Source: Helicobacter monodelphidis (GTDB taxonomy: Bacteria > Campylobacterota > Campylobacteria > Campylobacterales > Helicobacteraceae). Taken from it: 64,000 nt of DNA. Positions within the stretch are counted from its first letter, which is position 1, and each line of letters begins with the position of its first letter. The stretch spans positions 1 to 64,000 of the forward strand of contig NZ_NHYN01000004.1 of assembly GCF_003288845.1 (NCBI RefSeq). Direction: 5' to 3'. The notes beneath the pieces were generated by a model. That model searched no databases, was not told where the DNA came from, and saw only the letters and a list, made by a program, of their open reading frames with translations. The position numbers were made by a program, and so were the translations under genes. Of this stretch, positions 8,285-16,924 are shown piece by piece.

Positions 8285-9058
8285 CTATTGTGTGATGATA
8301 CCGATTTTTTTTACTCCACCCTTAGCATAGATATGCCCATCGCTAAAACGATAATTGAGTCTCTCGCCACTTGCAGGGACAATGGTGGCTTGCCCTTGTT
8401 GCTGTTTTTTGTGCAAAAGTACGAAGAATGAGGCTGCCATTCCTGTGCCACAAGCAAGGGTTTCATCTTCTACTCCACGTTCAAAAGTACGAATAACCCA
8501 TTCTTGCCCTTTTTGTGTAATTAGATTTACATTTGCATTGTATTGGTGACGAAGGGCTGCTAATTCTTCTTTTTTAATTTGGTAGAGGTTTGTATAATCT
8601 TCGATAATGTGGACTAAATGGGGAACCCCTGTGTCTATTAATGCCCATTCTAAATTTTGAGCGTAAATATGTTCTTGAATAATGCGTGGAGGAGTAAAGC
8701 AGACTTCAACAATGCCATGTTGTGCGGAGTGGTCATAAATTTTCATTTCAATTTCTCCTGCAAGGCTTAGGAATGTGTGCTGTTGGGGTGCAAGTTTATT
8801 TAAAAATGCATAGAGTGCAGCTGCACGACTACCATTTCCACACATTGTAGCCACAGAACCATCACAATTATAAAATTCCCATTGATAAGCTAAATGTTTT
8901 TTGGGCGTTGGCAGTAAAACAATCAGCCCATCAGCACCAATTCCATTATGCCGGTGACAAAGTTGTCTTGCAAGATTACTTCTATCTTGAGTGTGAAAGG
9001 TGTGAAAAATGATAAAATCATTTCCGCTTGCAACATACTTTTCATAAACCATATTCAC
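8285..9058 (-). CDS. dapF: Diaminopimelate epimerase DapF
   Basis: 257 residues. Interconverts LL- and meso-diaminopimelate for lysine and peptidoglycan synthesis; PLP-independent with two cysteines. Both are visible: Cys in MCGNGSR (about residue 72) and Cys in LACGTGMAASF (about 217). The N-terminal YVASGNDFIIF and HNGIGADGLIVL are also typical. The start overlaps the coaE end by 17 bp; a second ATG two codons in would also work. Forms an operon with coaE and the speE remnant. Confidence 0.96.
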   Translation of the reverse strand: MNMVYEKYVASGNDFIIFHTFHTQDRSNLARQLCHRHNGIGADGLIVLLPTPKKHLAYQWEFYNCDGSVATMCGNGSRAAALYAFLNKLAPQQHTFLSLAGEIEMKIYDHSAQHGIVEVCFTPPRIIQEHIYAQNLEWALIDTGVPHLVHIIEDYTNLYQIKKEELAALRHQYNANVNLITQKGQEWVIRTFERGVEDETLACGTGMAASFFVLLHKKQQQGQATIVPASGERLNYRFSDGHIYAKGGVKKIGIITQ

Positions 9059-9662
9059 TCCTTAAAAGTTGTATGTATTGTTGTAGATGGTGCTGAAGGT
9101 TATCCAAGCTTGAATCATTTTTGATGATAAATTGTGCCATTAAGCATTTTTGTTCAATGTTTATTTGTGCCTCAATTCTTTGTAAAGCCTCTTTTTTTGA
9201 AAGTTGGTTGCGTTGCATAAGACGTGTGATTTGCATAGATTGTGGTGCATAAATCAAAAGATTTTTTTTAAAAAAGGAAAAGAGATGTGGTTTTTCAAAA
9301 AAAATTGGAATATCTACAAAAAAAGGAATATTTTTTTGGTTGAGTATGATAGATTCTTGTAATATTGCCTCGCGAATATGTGGGTGAAGAATTTCCTCTA
9401 GCTTCTCTCTTTCTATTTGGTTAGCAAAGACAATTGCTCCAAGCTTTTTTCGGTCAATATTTCCATTTTGATTCAAGATAGAGTCTCCAAAGCATTGAAG
9501 GACAGATTTTTCTTGTTCGTTTAGTATGCGATGAGAAATAGAATCGGCATCAATAACTTCAAAATTATAGGATTTTAGTAAAGAACTTACGGTGCTTTTT
9601 CCACTTGCTATCCCACCACTTAAGGCAATGCCGTAATGTAGTACATCTATATTCTCTCTCAT
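9042..9662 (-). CDS. coaE: Dephospho-CoA kinase CoaE
   Basis: 206 residues. Phosphorylates dephospho-CoA in the last step of coenzyme A synthesis. P-loop ALSGGIASGKSTVSSLL near residue 13-29, followed by FEVIDADSISHRIL (substrate Asp) and HPHIREAI, FVDIPIFFE, all typical. Overlaps its neighbours by a few bases on both sides, so it is translationally coupled in the cluster. In H. pylori coaE lies beside speE (recalled), which agrees with the remnant upstream. Confidence 0.95.
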   Translation of the reverse strand: MRENIDVLHYGIALSGGIASGKSTVSSLLKSYNFEVIDADSISHRILNEQEKSVLQCFGDSILNQNGNIDRKKLGAIVFANQIEREKLEEILHPHIREAILQESIILNQKNIPFFVDIPIFFEKPHLFSFFKKNLLIYAPQSMQITRLMQRNQLSKKEALQRIEAQINIEQKCLMAQFIIKNDSSLDNLQHHLQQYIQLLRSEYGL

Positions 9663-10039
9663 TTTGATTTACTCTGAATAATGACTGCGAGCGAGTCAGC
9701 AAGATTCTTAGGAAGTGCAAAAGAACTATTGATATATAAATAAATTTTTTCAAAGTATTTGCGTTTGATTAATTCTCTGGCAAGAATGTGGTTATAGCAA
9801 ATCAAAAGGGCTGTTGCAGGATTAGAGTGAGAGGAGCTAGATATATATGTGATGGCTTCATTTTTAGTCATAACCTCATTTTCTAAAACAAAATAATTTT
9901 CATTAAAGAGAGCGATTTCACCAGATAAAATAGATTTAAAAACTCCTAACATAATCCCATCTTTATGTAAGCCTAAAGGTTCTTTAGAAGTATCGTATTC
10001 TTGCTGAAAGTGTGGGCTATTATGTTGAGTCATCCACAT
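9659..10039 (-). pseudogene. Internally deleted SpeE-like protein (spermidine synthase remnant)
   Basis: 126 residues in an intact frame with a strong site (GGAGTAGGAG before ATG). The N-terminal part (MWMTQHNSPHFQQEY, FKSILSGEIALFNENYF) corresponds to the beta-sheet start of the short Helicobacter SpeE, as I remember it (MWITQE, FKSKDFGEIAMLN), and the end (SSFALPKNLADSL) to its C-terminus (AAFALPKNL). About half of the usual 260 residues is missing between them. The first Rossmann strand is there (ALLICYNHILARELI), but the Gly/Asp SAM-binding motif is gone and the aminopropyl-transfer Asp is not present. It cannot make spermidine as it stands. It may be a decayed gene or a small reduced protein kept for another use; the clean frame and good start favour continued translation. 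Confidence 0.65.
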
Positions 10040-10150
10040 TACTCCTACTCCTTAAAAATATATACTAATCTCAAACTTACCCATTATAACTAAAATAGGC
10101 TTGAAAAACAAGATAAAAATGAAAAATATTATATTATTTTTATAATTTTA

Positions 10151-11239
10151 TTATTTCCAAAAACGTATTTTTTTCCAAAGTTGGCTAAAAAATCGAAAAA
10201 GGATTAAGTGCCTATTTAAACGTTTATCGAGTTCTTGTATTTTTAGCAACATTGAATCTACCTTGCATTCTAGGTCATTTTGATGCTGGTTCTTGAGTAA
10301 TGTGTTGAAGTATTCCTTGAATACAGATACGCTCAATGCCATCTCCCACCATTCATCGCGATAAGGGTAACGAATAGGCAGATAATTTTTATCAAGATAC
10401 TTATAGATAGAGTGCCATGGTTTGCAGGTAAAATGAATAATGCTTGGATTTTGTTTAGCTTGTTCATATTCTTCGCGTGTTAGTGGCACTTTGTTAATGC
10501 TTCCTTTTTCCCCAATAAAGCATAAATCCCTGCCGGTAATTTCCTTTTTTAAACTAAGTATACAATTCCATTTAAAAGGTAAAATGGTAGATGAATCGCC
10601 AATTATTGCATTTAATGCATCTTGATCGTGAAAACGAGTGTGGTAGTTTTTCAAAAAATCCAAAGTTTTTTGTGCAATATTTTGTTCTTTATACGCTTGA
10701 ACATTAAAAAGCATCACACCGGAGTTAAAGTAAGGGTGAGATTCTGAAAGGTGAATGTGAATACCCTGCGTTTTTGGTTTAAAGATGTGATTTGTAACTG
10801 CCCTATCTCTTACCACAGCAACAATCTTAGAGTTCAGAGGGGTTGCAAAAAGTTCTCGAATGTCCGCCCTGACTAAAATATCGCTGTCCAAGTAAAGGCA
10901 TTTCTGTGTGGAATTCGGCAAATAATCTGCAAATTTTAAACGATAGTAGGCGAGATAATTACTATGTCCCTTGACCTTTGGTAATTCCTGAAAATCTCTA
11001 TCACTTAAGAGGTGACACTCAATTTTGCAAGGATAAGTAAGGGACAAATCGTACTCCAATTGTTTAAGCTTCTGAAGAGTCGCCTCTCCAATATTGTCGC
11101 TAAGAATATGGAAGTAAAAGCCCTTTTCTCTATCCTGAATAGGGGGTTGAATATTTTTGATAATGCTTGTTATTGCGACTGCTGTATAGGGGATATACCC
11201 CTCATCAGCTGCAAACACAACATAAAAATATTCGTCCAA
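10151..11239 (-). CDS. GT8-family glycosyltransferase (LPS-type)
   Basis: 362 residues. Family 8 retaining hexosyltransferase, of the kind that adds glucose or galactose to lipopolysaccharide. N-terminal YVVFAADEGYIPYTAVAITS, the metal-binding DxD in CLYLDSDILV, FNSGVMLFN, FHDQDALNAI and the late HFTCKPWH (second metal ligand) are all in place. The last 60 residues are basic and amphipathic, as for a membrane-associated enzyme. Start is TTG at 11239 with AAGGGA before it, 10 bp behind a small lipoprotein gene. Sugar donor and acceptor cannot be told from the sequence. Confidence 0.88.
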   Translation of the reverse strand: MDEYFYVVFAADEGYIPYTAVAITSIIKNIQPPIQDREKGFYFHILSDNIGEATLQKLKQLEYDLSLTYPCKIECHLLSDRDFQELPKVKGHSNYLAYYRLKFADYLPNSTQKCLYLDSDILVRADIRELFATPLNSKIVAVVRDRAVTNHIFKPKTQGIHIHLSESHPYFNSGVMLFNVQAYKEQNIAQKTLDFLKNYHTRFHDQDALNAIIGDSSTILPFKWNCILSLKKEITGRDLCFIGEKGSINKVPLTREEYEQAKQNPSIIHFTCKPWHSIYKYLDKNYLPIRYPYRDEWWEMALSVSVFKEYFNTLLKNQHQNDLECKVDSMLLKIQELDKRLNRHLILFRFFSQLWKKIRFWK

Positions 11240-11249
11240 TTAAAATCCC

Positions 11250-11360
11250 TTATCCTTGCGTACTTCTATGCATAGGATGTTGATAGTCATTTTTTTCACA
11301 ACCGCTCATAAAACCTGCCACTGTAAGACATACAATAAAAAATAAACCCAGTGCTTTCAT
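11250..11360 (-). CDS. 36-residue lipoprotein
   Basis: Starts MKALGLFFIVCLTVAGF with lipobox MSGC, so signal peptidase II would leave a mature peptide of only 16 residues beginning CEKNDYQ. GGGAGGG lies 9 nt before the ATG, a very strong site. It directly precedes the GT8 gene on the same strand with 10 bp between them. Small lipoproteins of this type (lipopeptide entericidin-like size) are easily missed. Function unknown; the lipobox and start are seen. Confidence 0.7.
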   Translation of the reverse strand: MKALGLFFIVCLTVAGFMSGCEKNDYQHPMHRSTQG

Positions 11361-11505
11361 AAAAAATAAACCCTCCCATAATAAAATTTATATAGTCATT
11401 ATAGCAAAAAAATTTGAAAATCAATATTAAATATTCCTTATATTCTGAAACTTTTAGTTCTTGTGTTTAAAAGTTACAATGTACTAAAAATAAAAAATAA
11501 GAAAA

Positions 11506-11519
11506 TTGATATAGGTCAA
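11506..11519 (+). promoter_or_regulatory. FNR/CRP-type operator before napA
   Basis: TTGAT-ATAG-GTCAA matches the FNR consensus TTGAT-N4-ATCAA in 9 of 10 positions. Its centre is about 41 nt upstream of the start expected from the -10 box TAAAAT at 11542-11547, the position of a class II activator site. A Crp/Fnr-type regulator is encoded at 41090-41653 but may not be the one that binds here. Confidence 0.55.
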
Positions 11520-11541
11520 GGACTCTTTTTCTCAAAATAAT

Positions 11542-11547
11542 TAAAAT
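11542..11547 (+). promoter_or_regulatory. Possible -10 box of the nap operon
   Basis: TAAAAT, placed so that its start point would put the FNR-like site at about -41. A second candidate, TATGAT at 11559-11564, is nearer to the gene. The transcript would have a leader of about 45 nt before the ATG at 11599. Confidence 0.4.
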
Positions 11548-11598
11548 TTTTTCCACATTATGATGTAATTTAATCAAAAATTGACAAGGAGGAAGACT

Positions 11599-14385
11599 AT
11601 GGAAGCCTCAAGGCGTGATTTTCTGAAGAGTGCTGCTATTGCAAGTGCTGCAAGCGTGGCAGGTATCACTCTTCCACAAGAGTTATTAGCAGCAGCAAAA
11701 GAGGGTGAAAAAGGCTGGAAATGGGATAAGTCTGTGTGCCGATTCTGTGGTACGGGTTGCGGAATTATGGTGGCAACAAAAGATGAACAAATCGTTGCAA
11801 TTAAGGGTGATCCTGCTGCACCGGTGAATCGTGGTTTAAACTGCATTAAGGGTTATTTTAATGCAAAGATTATGTATGGTGCCGATCGTCTGACTCAACC
11901 TTTATTACGTGTGAATAGCCGTGGAGAATTTGATAAAAAAGGTAAGTTTCAGCCAGTGAGTTGGCAAAAAGCTTTTGATGTGATGGAAGAACAATTTCGT
12001 AAGGCGTATCAAGATGGACCGACAGCAATTTCTGTTTTTGGTTCTGGACAGTATACGATTCAAGAAGGGTATGCGGCGGTTAAGCTGATGAAAGGCGGTT
12101 TTAGAAGCAATAACATTGATCCAAATGCACGACACTGTATGGCAAGTGCTGTTGTGGGATTCATTGAAACTTTCGGAATTGATGAACCTGCAGGTTGTTA
12201 TGACGATATTGAGCTAACAGATACAATTATCACTTGGGGGGCAAATATGGCAGAAATGCATCCCATCTTATGGGCAAGAGTGAGTGACCGTAAGCTGAAT
12301 AATCCCAACAAAGTTAAGGTAATTAATCTTTCTACTTTTACAAATCGCACTTCCGATTTAGCAGATATTGAAATTATTTTTAAACCACATACAGATTTGG
12401 CAATTTGGAATTATATTGCAAGGGAAATTGTCTACAATCATCCTAATAGTATTGATATGAATTTTGTTAAAAAGCACTGTATATTTACGACAGGGTTTGT
12501 CGATATTGGTTATGGAATGCGAAAGGATGTTAAACATTCTAAATATGATTCGAAGGAACTAGACACGGCAGCTAAGGAGAAATCTAAAATTTTAAGTGAT
12601 GCTGAAGGTGTTACTTTAGCGTATCTTGGCTTGAAGAGTGGAGATAACTTAGAAATGAAGCATTCAGCAGCTGCAGGAAATCATTGGGAAATTAGTTTTG
12701 ATGAATTCAAAAAAGCTTTGAATCCCTATACACTTGATTTTGTAGCAAATCTTGCAAAAGGTGATGACTCTGAATCCATTGAATCTTTTAAGCAAAAATT
12801 ACAGCAATTAGCAGATTATTATATTGAAAAGAAACGCAAAGTTGTGAGTTTTTGGACAATGGGAATGAACCAACACACAAGGGGAACTTGGGTGAATGAA
12901 CAGAGTTATATGGTGCATTTTTTATTAGGCAAACAAGCAAAACCGGGTAATGGTGCATTCTCTCTTACAGGACAGCCGAGTGCTTGTGGTACGGCAAGAG
13001 AGGTAGGAACTTTTTCTCATCGCCTACCTTCTGATATGCTTGTTGCAAACCCAAAACATCGTGAAATTACTGAAAAATATTGGAAACTTCCTGCAGGAAC
13101 ATTGAATCCTAAGCCCGGTGCGACTTTTATGGATATTATGCGTAACTTAGAAGATGGAGTTATTAAATTTGCGTGGATTCACGTTAATAATCCTTGGCAG
13201 AATACTGCGAATGCAAATCATTGGATTGCTGCCGCTAGAGAAATGGATAATTTTATTGTTTGTTCTGATTCTTATCCGGGTATTAGTGCTAAGGTATCAG
13301 ACTTGATTTTACCCACGGCAATGATTTATGAAAAATGGGGTGCGTATGGTAATGCTGAAAGGCGGACACAGCACTGGAAACAACAGGTTTTACCTGTTGG
13401 CGAGGCAATGAGTGATACTTGGCAAATGATGGAATTCTCAAAACGATTTAAGCTAAAAGATGTGTGGGGTGAAAAGAAAATCGATGACAAATTGATTCTT
13501 AAAGATACTTCAGAGGAATGGAAAAAGATGGGCTTTAATGCAGATACAACACTGTTCGAGGTTTTGTATGCTAATAAGAACGCACAGAAATTCAACACAA
13601 AAGATGCTTTATTAAAAAATATGCCTAATACAGAAGTATTTGGCGATAAACGCAATGTTACTGGGAGTGACGGACAACCATTTAAAGGATATGGATTTTT
13701 TGTGCAAAAGTATCTTTGGGAGGAATATCGTCAATTCACGGTTGGACATGGGCATGATTTAGCAGATTTTAAAACCTATCATGAAGTGCGCGGTTTGCGT
13801 TGGCCTGTTGTAGATAGGAAAGAAACCCAGTGGCGATTTAATACAAAATACGACCCCTATGCAAGAAAGGCGGCAAAAAGAGGAGATGAATTTGCTTTCT
13901 ATGGACCTTTACAGAAGGAAATTCCTGTAGGAAATTTGCAATCACCTACAGAACAAAAAATTAAACTTACAAATAAAGCAAAAATATTCTTTCGCCCTTA
14001 TATGGATCCACCCGAAATGCCTAATGAGGAATATCCAATGTGGCTTTCTACAGGAAGAGTATTAGAACACTGGCATAGTGGAACGATGACAATGCGTGTG
14101 CCAGAGCTTTATCGTGCTGTGCCAGAGGCACTCTGTTATATGCACCCAGAAGATGCGAAAAAAATTCAGGCAAAGCAGGGTGATGTTGTTTGGGTAGAAT
14201 CAAGACGTGGAAAGGTTAAAGCAAGGATTGATACAAGAGGGAGAAACCGACCACCAATGGGATTAGTTTATGTGCCATGGTTTGATGAAAAGGTATTTAT
14301 TAATAAAGTATGCCTTGATGCGACATGTCCTATCAGTCGTCAAACAGATTTTAAAAAATGTGCCGTGAAAGTCTATCTTGCCTAA
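11599..14385 (+). CDS. napA: Periplasmic nitrate reductase catalytic subunit NapA
   Basis: 928 residues from the ATG at 11599; a TTG at 11581 is in frame but AAGGAGGA lies between the two, just before the ATG. Reduces nitrate to nitrite with a bis-MGD molybdenum centre. Twin-arginine signal SRRDFLKS at residue 4-11 followed by a hydrophobic stretch; [4Fe-4S] ligands in CRFCGTGCG and NCIKGYF; the molybdenum Cys in [11 protein letters not shown]. Large MGD-binding regions ([29 protein letters not shown]) follow. First gene of napAGHBF. Needs molybdopterin genes (57-60.7 kb in this window) and Tat export. Confidence 0.97.
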   Translation: MEASRRDFLKSAAIASAASVAGITLPQELLAAAKEGEKGWKWDKSVCRFCGTGCGIMVATKDEQIVAIKGDPAAPVNRGLNCIKGYFNAKIMYGADRLTQPLLRVNSRGEFDKKGKFQPVSWQKAFDVMEEQFRKAYQDGPTAISVFGSGQYTIQEGYAAVKLMKGGFRSNNIDPNARHCMASAVVGFIETFGIDEPAGCYDDIELTDTIITWGANMAEMHPILWARVSDRKLNNPNKVKVINLSTFTNRTSDLADIEIIFKPHTDLAIWNYIAREIVYNHPNSIDMNFVKKHCIFTTGFVDIGYGMRKDVKHSKYDSKELDTAAKEKSKILSDAEGVTLAYLGLKSGDNLEMKHSAAAGNHWEISFDEFKKALNPYTLDFVANLAKGDDSESIESFKQKLQQLADYYIEKKRKVVSFWTMGMNQHTRGTWVNEQSYMVHFLLGKQAKPGNGAFSLTGQPSACGTAREVGTFSHRLPSDMLVANPKHREITEKYWKLPAGTLNPKPGATFMDIMRNLEDGVIKFAWIHVNNPWQNTANANHWIAAAREMDNFIVCSDSYPGISAKVSDLILPTAMIYEKWGAYGNAERRTQHWKQQVLPVGEAMSDTWQMMEFSKRFKLKDVWGEKKIDDKLILKDTSEEWKKMGFNADTTLFEVLYANKNAQKFNTKDALLKNMPNTEVFGDKRNVTGSDGQPFKGYGFFVQKYLWEEYRQFTVGHGHDLADFKTYHEVRGLRWPVVDRKETQWRFNTKYDPYARKAAKRGDEFAFYGPLQKEIPVGNLQSPTEQKIKLTNKAKIFFRPYMDPPEMPNEEYPMWLSTGRVLEHWHSGTMTMRVPELYRAVPEALCYMHPEDAKKIQAKQGDVVWVESRRGKVKARIDTRGRNRPPMGLVYVPWFDEKVFINKVCLDATCPISRQTDFKKCAVKVYLA

Positions 14386-14398
14386 ATAAGGTTGAACG

Positions 14399-15184
14399 AT
14401 GAATCCAAAGAACCCTAATCGGCGACAAGTATTTTTAAATATTGTACGCGGAGCTTGTGCAGTGGCAATGGGTGGAGTTGTATGGAGTGCTTTTTCTTCT
14501 AGTCAAGCAAAAACAACCACATTGTTACGTCCACCGGGTGCAAGAATGGAAAAGGATTTTTTAAGAAGTTGCATTCGTTGTGGTTTGTGTGTGAATGCTT
14601 GTCCTTATGGCACTTTGCGTTTAGCTACAATAGAATCTGATATCCCTTTAGGGACACCTTATTTTGTTGCAAGAGAGGTGCCTTGTGAGATGTGTGAGGA
14701 TATACCTTGTGTGCCTCCATGCCCCACAGATGCTCTTGATGAAAATCTTTTGCGTTATCGAGGAGAGAATCAATTTAATATTGCTTTAGCAAGAATGGGT
14801 GTTGCAGTTGTTGATTCTTATGCGTGTATCGCGTATTGGGGGATTCAGTGTGATGCTTGTTATCGTGCTTGCCCTTTGATCGATTCTGCAATTAGCCTTG
14901 AATATCGTAGTAATGATAGGACTCAAAAACATGCTTATCTATTGCCTGTTGTGCATAATGAGGCGTGTACAGGTTGTGGAATGTGTGAGAGAGCTTGTGT
15001 GACGCAAAAGCCATCTATTACGATTGTAGAACGCGAAAAAGTTTTAGGAATTGCGGATACGCACTATATTAAGGGTTGGGATAAGAATGACGAAAAACGT
15101 CTTGAGAATGTGAAACAACCTAATAAGAATACGACAAATCGCACGATTCATCAAGTTGAAGATTATTTGAATGAGGAGTTATAA
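14399..15184 (+). CDS. napG: Ferredoxin-type quinol-electron carrier NapG
   Basis: 261 residues. Periplasmic iron-sulfur protein that with NapH carries electrons from menaquinol to NapB/NapA. N-terminal Tat-like signal (NRRQVFLNIVRG then a hydrophobic stretch). Four [4Fe-4S] cysteine groups: CIRCGLCVNACPYG, CEMCEDIPCVPPCP, CDACYRACP and CTGCGMCERAC. Starts 13 bp after napA and its stop overlaps the napH start (TAATG). Confidence 0.95.
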   Translation: MNPKNPNRRQVFLNIVRGACAVAMGGVVWSAFSSSQAKTTTLLRPPGARMEKDFLRSCIRCGLCVNACPYGTLRLATIESDIPLGTPYFVAREVPCEMCEDIPCVPPCPTDALDENLLRYRGENQFNIALARMGVAVVDSYACIAYWGIQCDACYRACPLIDSAISLEYRSNDRTQKHAYLLPVVHNEACTGCGMCERACVTQKPSITIVEREKVLGIADTHYIKGWDKNDEKRLENVKQPNKNTTNRTIHQVEDYLNEEL

Positions 15185-15990
15185 TGCGTTATTTGATTTT
15201 GAGACGTTGTGTTCAAATTAGCTTGATTGTTCTTTACATATTAGCACATTATACAGGATTCAAAATTCTTGAAGGAAATTTAAGCTCTTCACTCATCTTT
15301 GGCACAATTCCGCTTAGCGATCCTTTAGCAGTTTTGCAACTCGTTTTATCTGGTGGAGCATTGGGGGGGCAAGCATTTTTAGGTGCTTTAATTATTCTTA
15401 TGGTTTATGGATTGTTATTTGGACGTGCGTATTGTGCATTTGTTTGTCCTGTGAATTTGGTTACAGATAATGCGAATTTTTTACGCAGAAAACTTGGAAT
15501 TAAGGGAAATCTTTGGAATATAAGTGTCTCGGTACGTTATTATGTTTTGGCAATTGTGCTTGTTTTTACCCCCATTGTTGGGTTACCTCTGTTAGAACTA
15601 AGCAATCCAGTTGCACTCATTCATCGTGGTATTATTTTTGGAATTGGCTATGGCATTTCTATTGTGATAGCAATTTGGCTTTTTGATTTGTTGTTCGTAA
15701 AAAATGGATTTTGTTCTCATCTTTGTCCAGTCGGTGCATTTTATTCGTTGATTAGCCGTTTTTCGCTTTTACGTGTTCGCTACAATAAAGATAAATGCAC
15801 CTTGTGCATGCATTGCAAGGAAGTTTGTCCTGAAAAGCATGTCTTGGGATTGATTGGGAAAGAAAGTGGAGTGATTAGTGGTTTAGAGTGTTGTAACTGT
15901 GGACGTTGTATAGAAGTTTGCGGTGATGATGCTCTTTGTTTTGGTATTAGAGAATTTATAAGTAAGGAAAAAAGCAATGAAAACAAGTAG
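15184..15990 (+). CDS. napH: Membrane quinol dehydrogenase subunit NapH
   Basis: 268 residues with about four membrane spans, two cytoplasmic-type CxxxCP motifs (CAFVCPVN and CSHLCPVG) and, near the C-terminus, two [4Fe-4S] groups (CTLCMHCKEVCP and CCNCGRCIEVCG). This is the NapH layout: a menaquinol-oxidising membrane subunit that feeds NapG. Couples tightly to both neighbours (start overlaps napG; napB starts inside its last codons). Confidence 0.95.
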   Translation: MRYLILRRCVQISLIVLYILAHYTGFKILEGNLSSSLIFGTIPLSDPLAVLQLVLSGGALGGQAFLGALIILMVYGLLFGRAYCAFVCPVNLVTDNANFLRRKLGIKGNLWNISVSVRYYVLAIVLVFTPIVGLPLLELSNPVALIHRGIIFGIGYGISIVIAIWLFDLLFVKNGFCSHLCPVGAFYSLISRFSLLRVRYNKDKCTLCMHCKEVCPEKHVLGLIGKESGVISGLECCNCGRCIEVCGDDALCFGIREFISKEKSNENK

Positions 15991-16510
15991 AATCTACATT
16001 GTGTCAGTTTTGGGAGTTTTGAGTCTTGCATTTTTATGGGGTTGTTTTGGTGGTGCTGGAATTAGTGAGGAGGAATTAGGGTTGCGTAAAAGTAGCATTT
16101 ATAGTGAGTCTAAAACGCTTGTCGCTCCGTATGAATACAATACGGAAGTGGCTGGGTCATCACAACTCATTGAACGTTCTTTTGAGAATGCACCACCGAT
16201 GATTTCACATGATGTAACAGATATGTTACCTATCACGAAAGACAATAATACCTGCTTGGCTTGCCATCTGCCAGAAAATGCAGCAATGACAATGGCGGTA
16301 GCCGTGCCTAAAACGCATTTAACAGATTTAAGAAGAAATAAAGATTTAAAAGGGCAACTTGATGAAGCAAGATTTAATTGTTCAGCATGCCATGTCCCAC
16401 AAGCAAAACTCTCACCACTTGTTGGGAATAGCTTTCAGCCAAATTTTAGAAATATTGATGGAAGTAAAAAATCAAATCTGATTCAGATTTTGAATGAGGG
16501 AGTTAAGTAA
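15977..16510 (+). CDS. napB: Dihaem cytochrome c NapB
   Basis: 177 residues. Passes electrons to NapA. Two c-type haem sites, CLACH at about 91-95 and CSACH at about 134-138, plus MISHDVTDM and PKTHLTDLR with the distal His ligands. The signal region MKTSRIYIVSVLGVLSLAF is followed by LWGC, which fits a lipobox, so NapB may be a lipoprotein here. Haem attachment would use CcsBA (29086-31881). Start lies in the end of napH (14-bp overlap). Confidence 0.95.
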   Translation: MKTSRIYIVSVLGVLSLAFLWGCFGGAGISEEELGLRKSSIYSESKTLVAPYEYNTEVAGSSQLIERSFENAPPMISHDVTDMLPITKDNNTCLACHLPENAAMTMAVAVPKTHLTDLRRNKDLKGQLDEARFNCSACHVPQAKLSPLVGNSFQPNFRNIDGSKKSNLIQILNEGVK

Positions 16511-16516
16511 AGCATA

Positions 16517-16924
16517 ATGGGGACGATGTATAGAAGACTTATGTGTGCCATTCCCCCAAAGGGGGATTTTCGTCGTGTTCGCCATATTTCTAATGCGGAA
16601 CAATTTTTGCTTGAATCTCAAGCAGAAGGGGTTAAGGATGGAGATGGAGCGATTATTCGGGAGGACAATATTCGCTCCACTTCCGTTCTTGCCCCTACAA
16701 AAAAAATTATCTTGCGTATTGAGCTATGCCTTGCATGGAATAAAACCCTTTGCTATGCTTGTAAAGATATATGTCAAGAAAATGCCATTACATTCAATGG
16801 TGGATTATTTTACCCTGAAATTATTTTGTCGCAATGTACTTTTTGTGGCGATTGTATTCCTAAATGCCCTACAAATGCGATTATTTTTGAGGAATGTGAG
16901 TTAAAAAATACCCCGCCTGATTAA
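16517..16924 (+). CDS. napF: Ferredoxin-type protein NapF
   Basis: 135 residues. Short NapF-type protein, thought to act in the cytoplasm in NapA maturation or electron supply. Two [4Fe-4S] groups: CLAWNKTLCYACKDIC (unusual long first spacing) and CTFCGDCIPKCPTNAI. The N-terminal 60 residues show IPPKGDFRRVR but no cluster, so it has fewer clusters than E. coli NapF. The exact start is unsure: a second ATG at 16526 is possible. Its last 44 bp overlap the 3' end of the convergent BioV-like gene. napL and napD, which usually follow in Epsilonproteobacteria, are not here. Confidence 0.85.
   Translation: MGTMYRRLMCAIPPKGDFRRVRHISNAEQFLLESQAEGVKDGDGAIIREDNIRSTSVLAPTKKIILRIELCLAWNKTLCYACKDICQENAITFNGGLFYPEIILSQCTFCGDCIPKCPTNAIIFEECELKNTPPD

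Noticed and set aside
16545-16904. Alternative frame inside napF
   Set aside because: The napF frame has two clear iron-sulfur motifs; the other has none.
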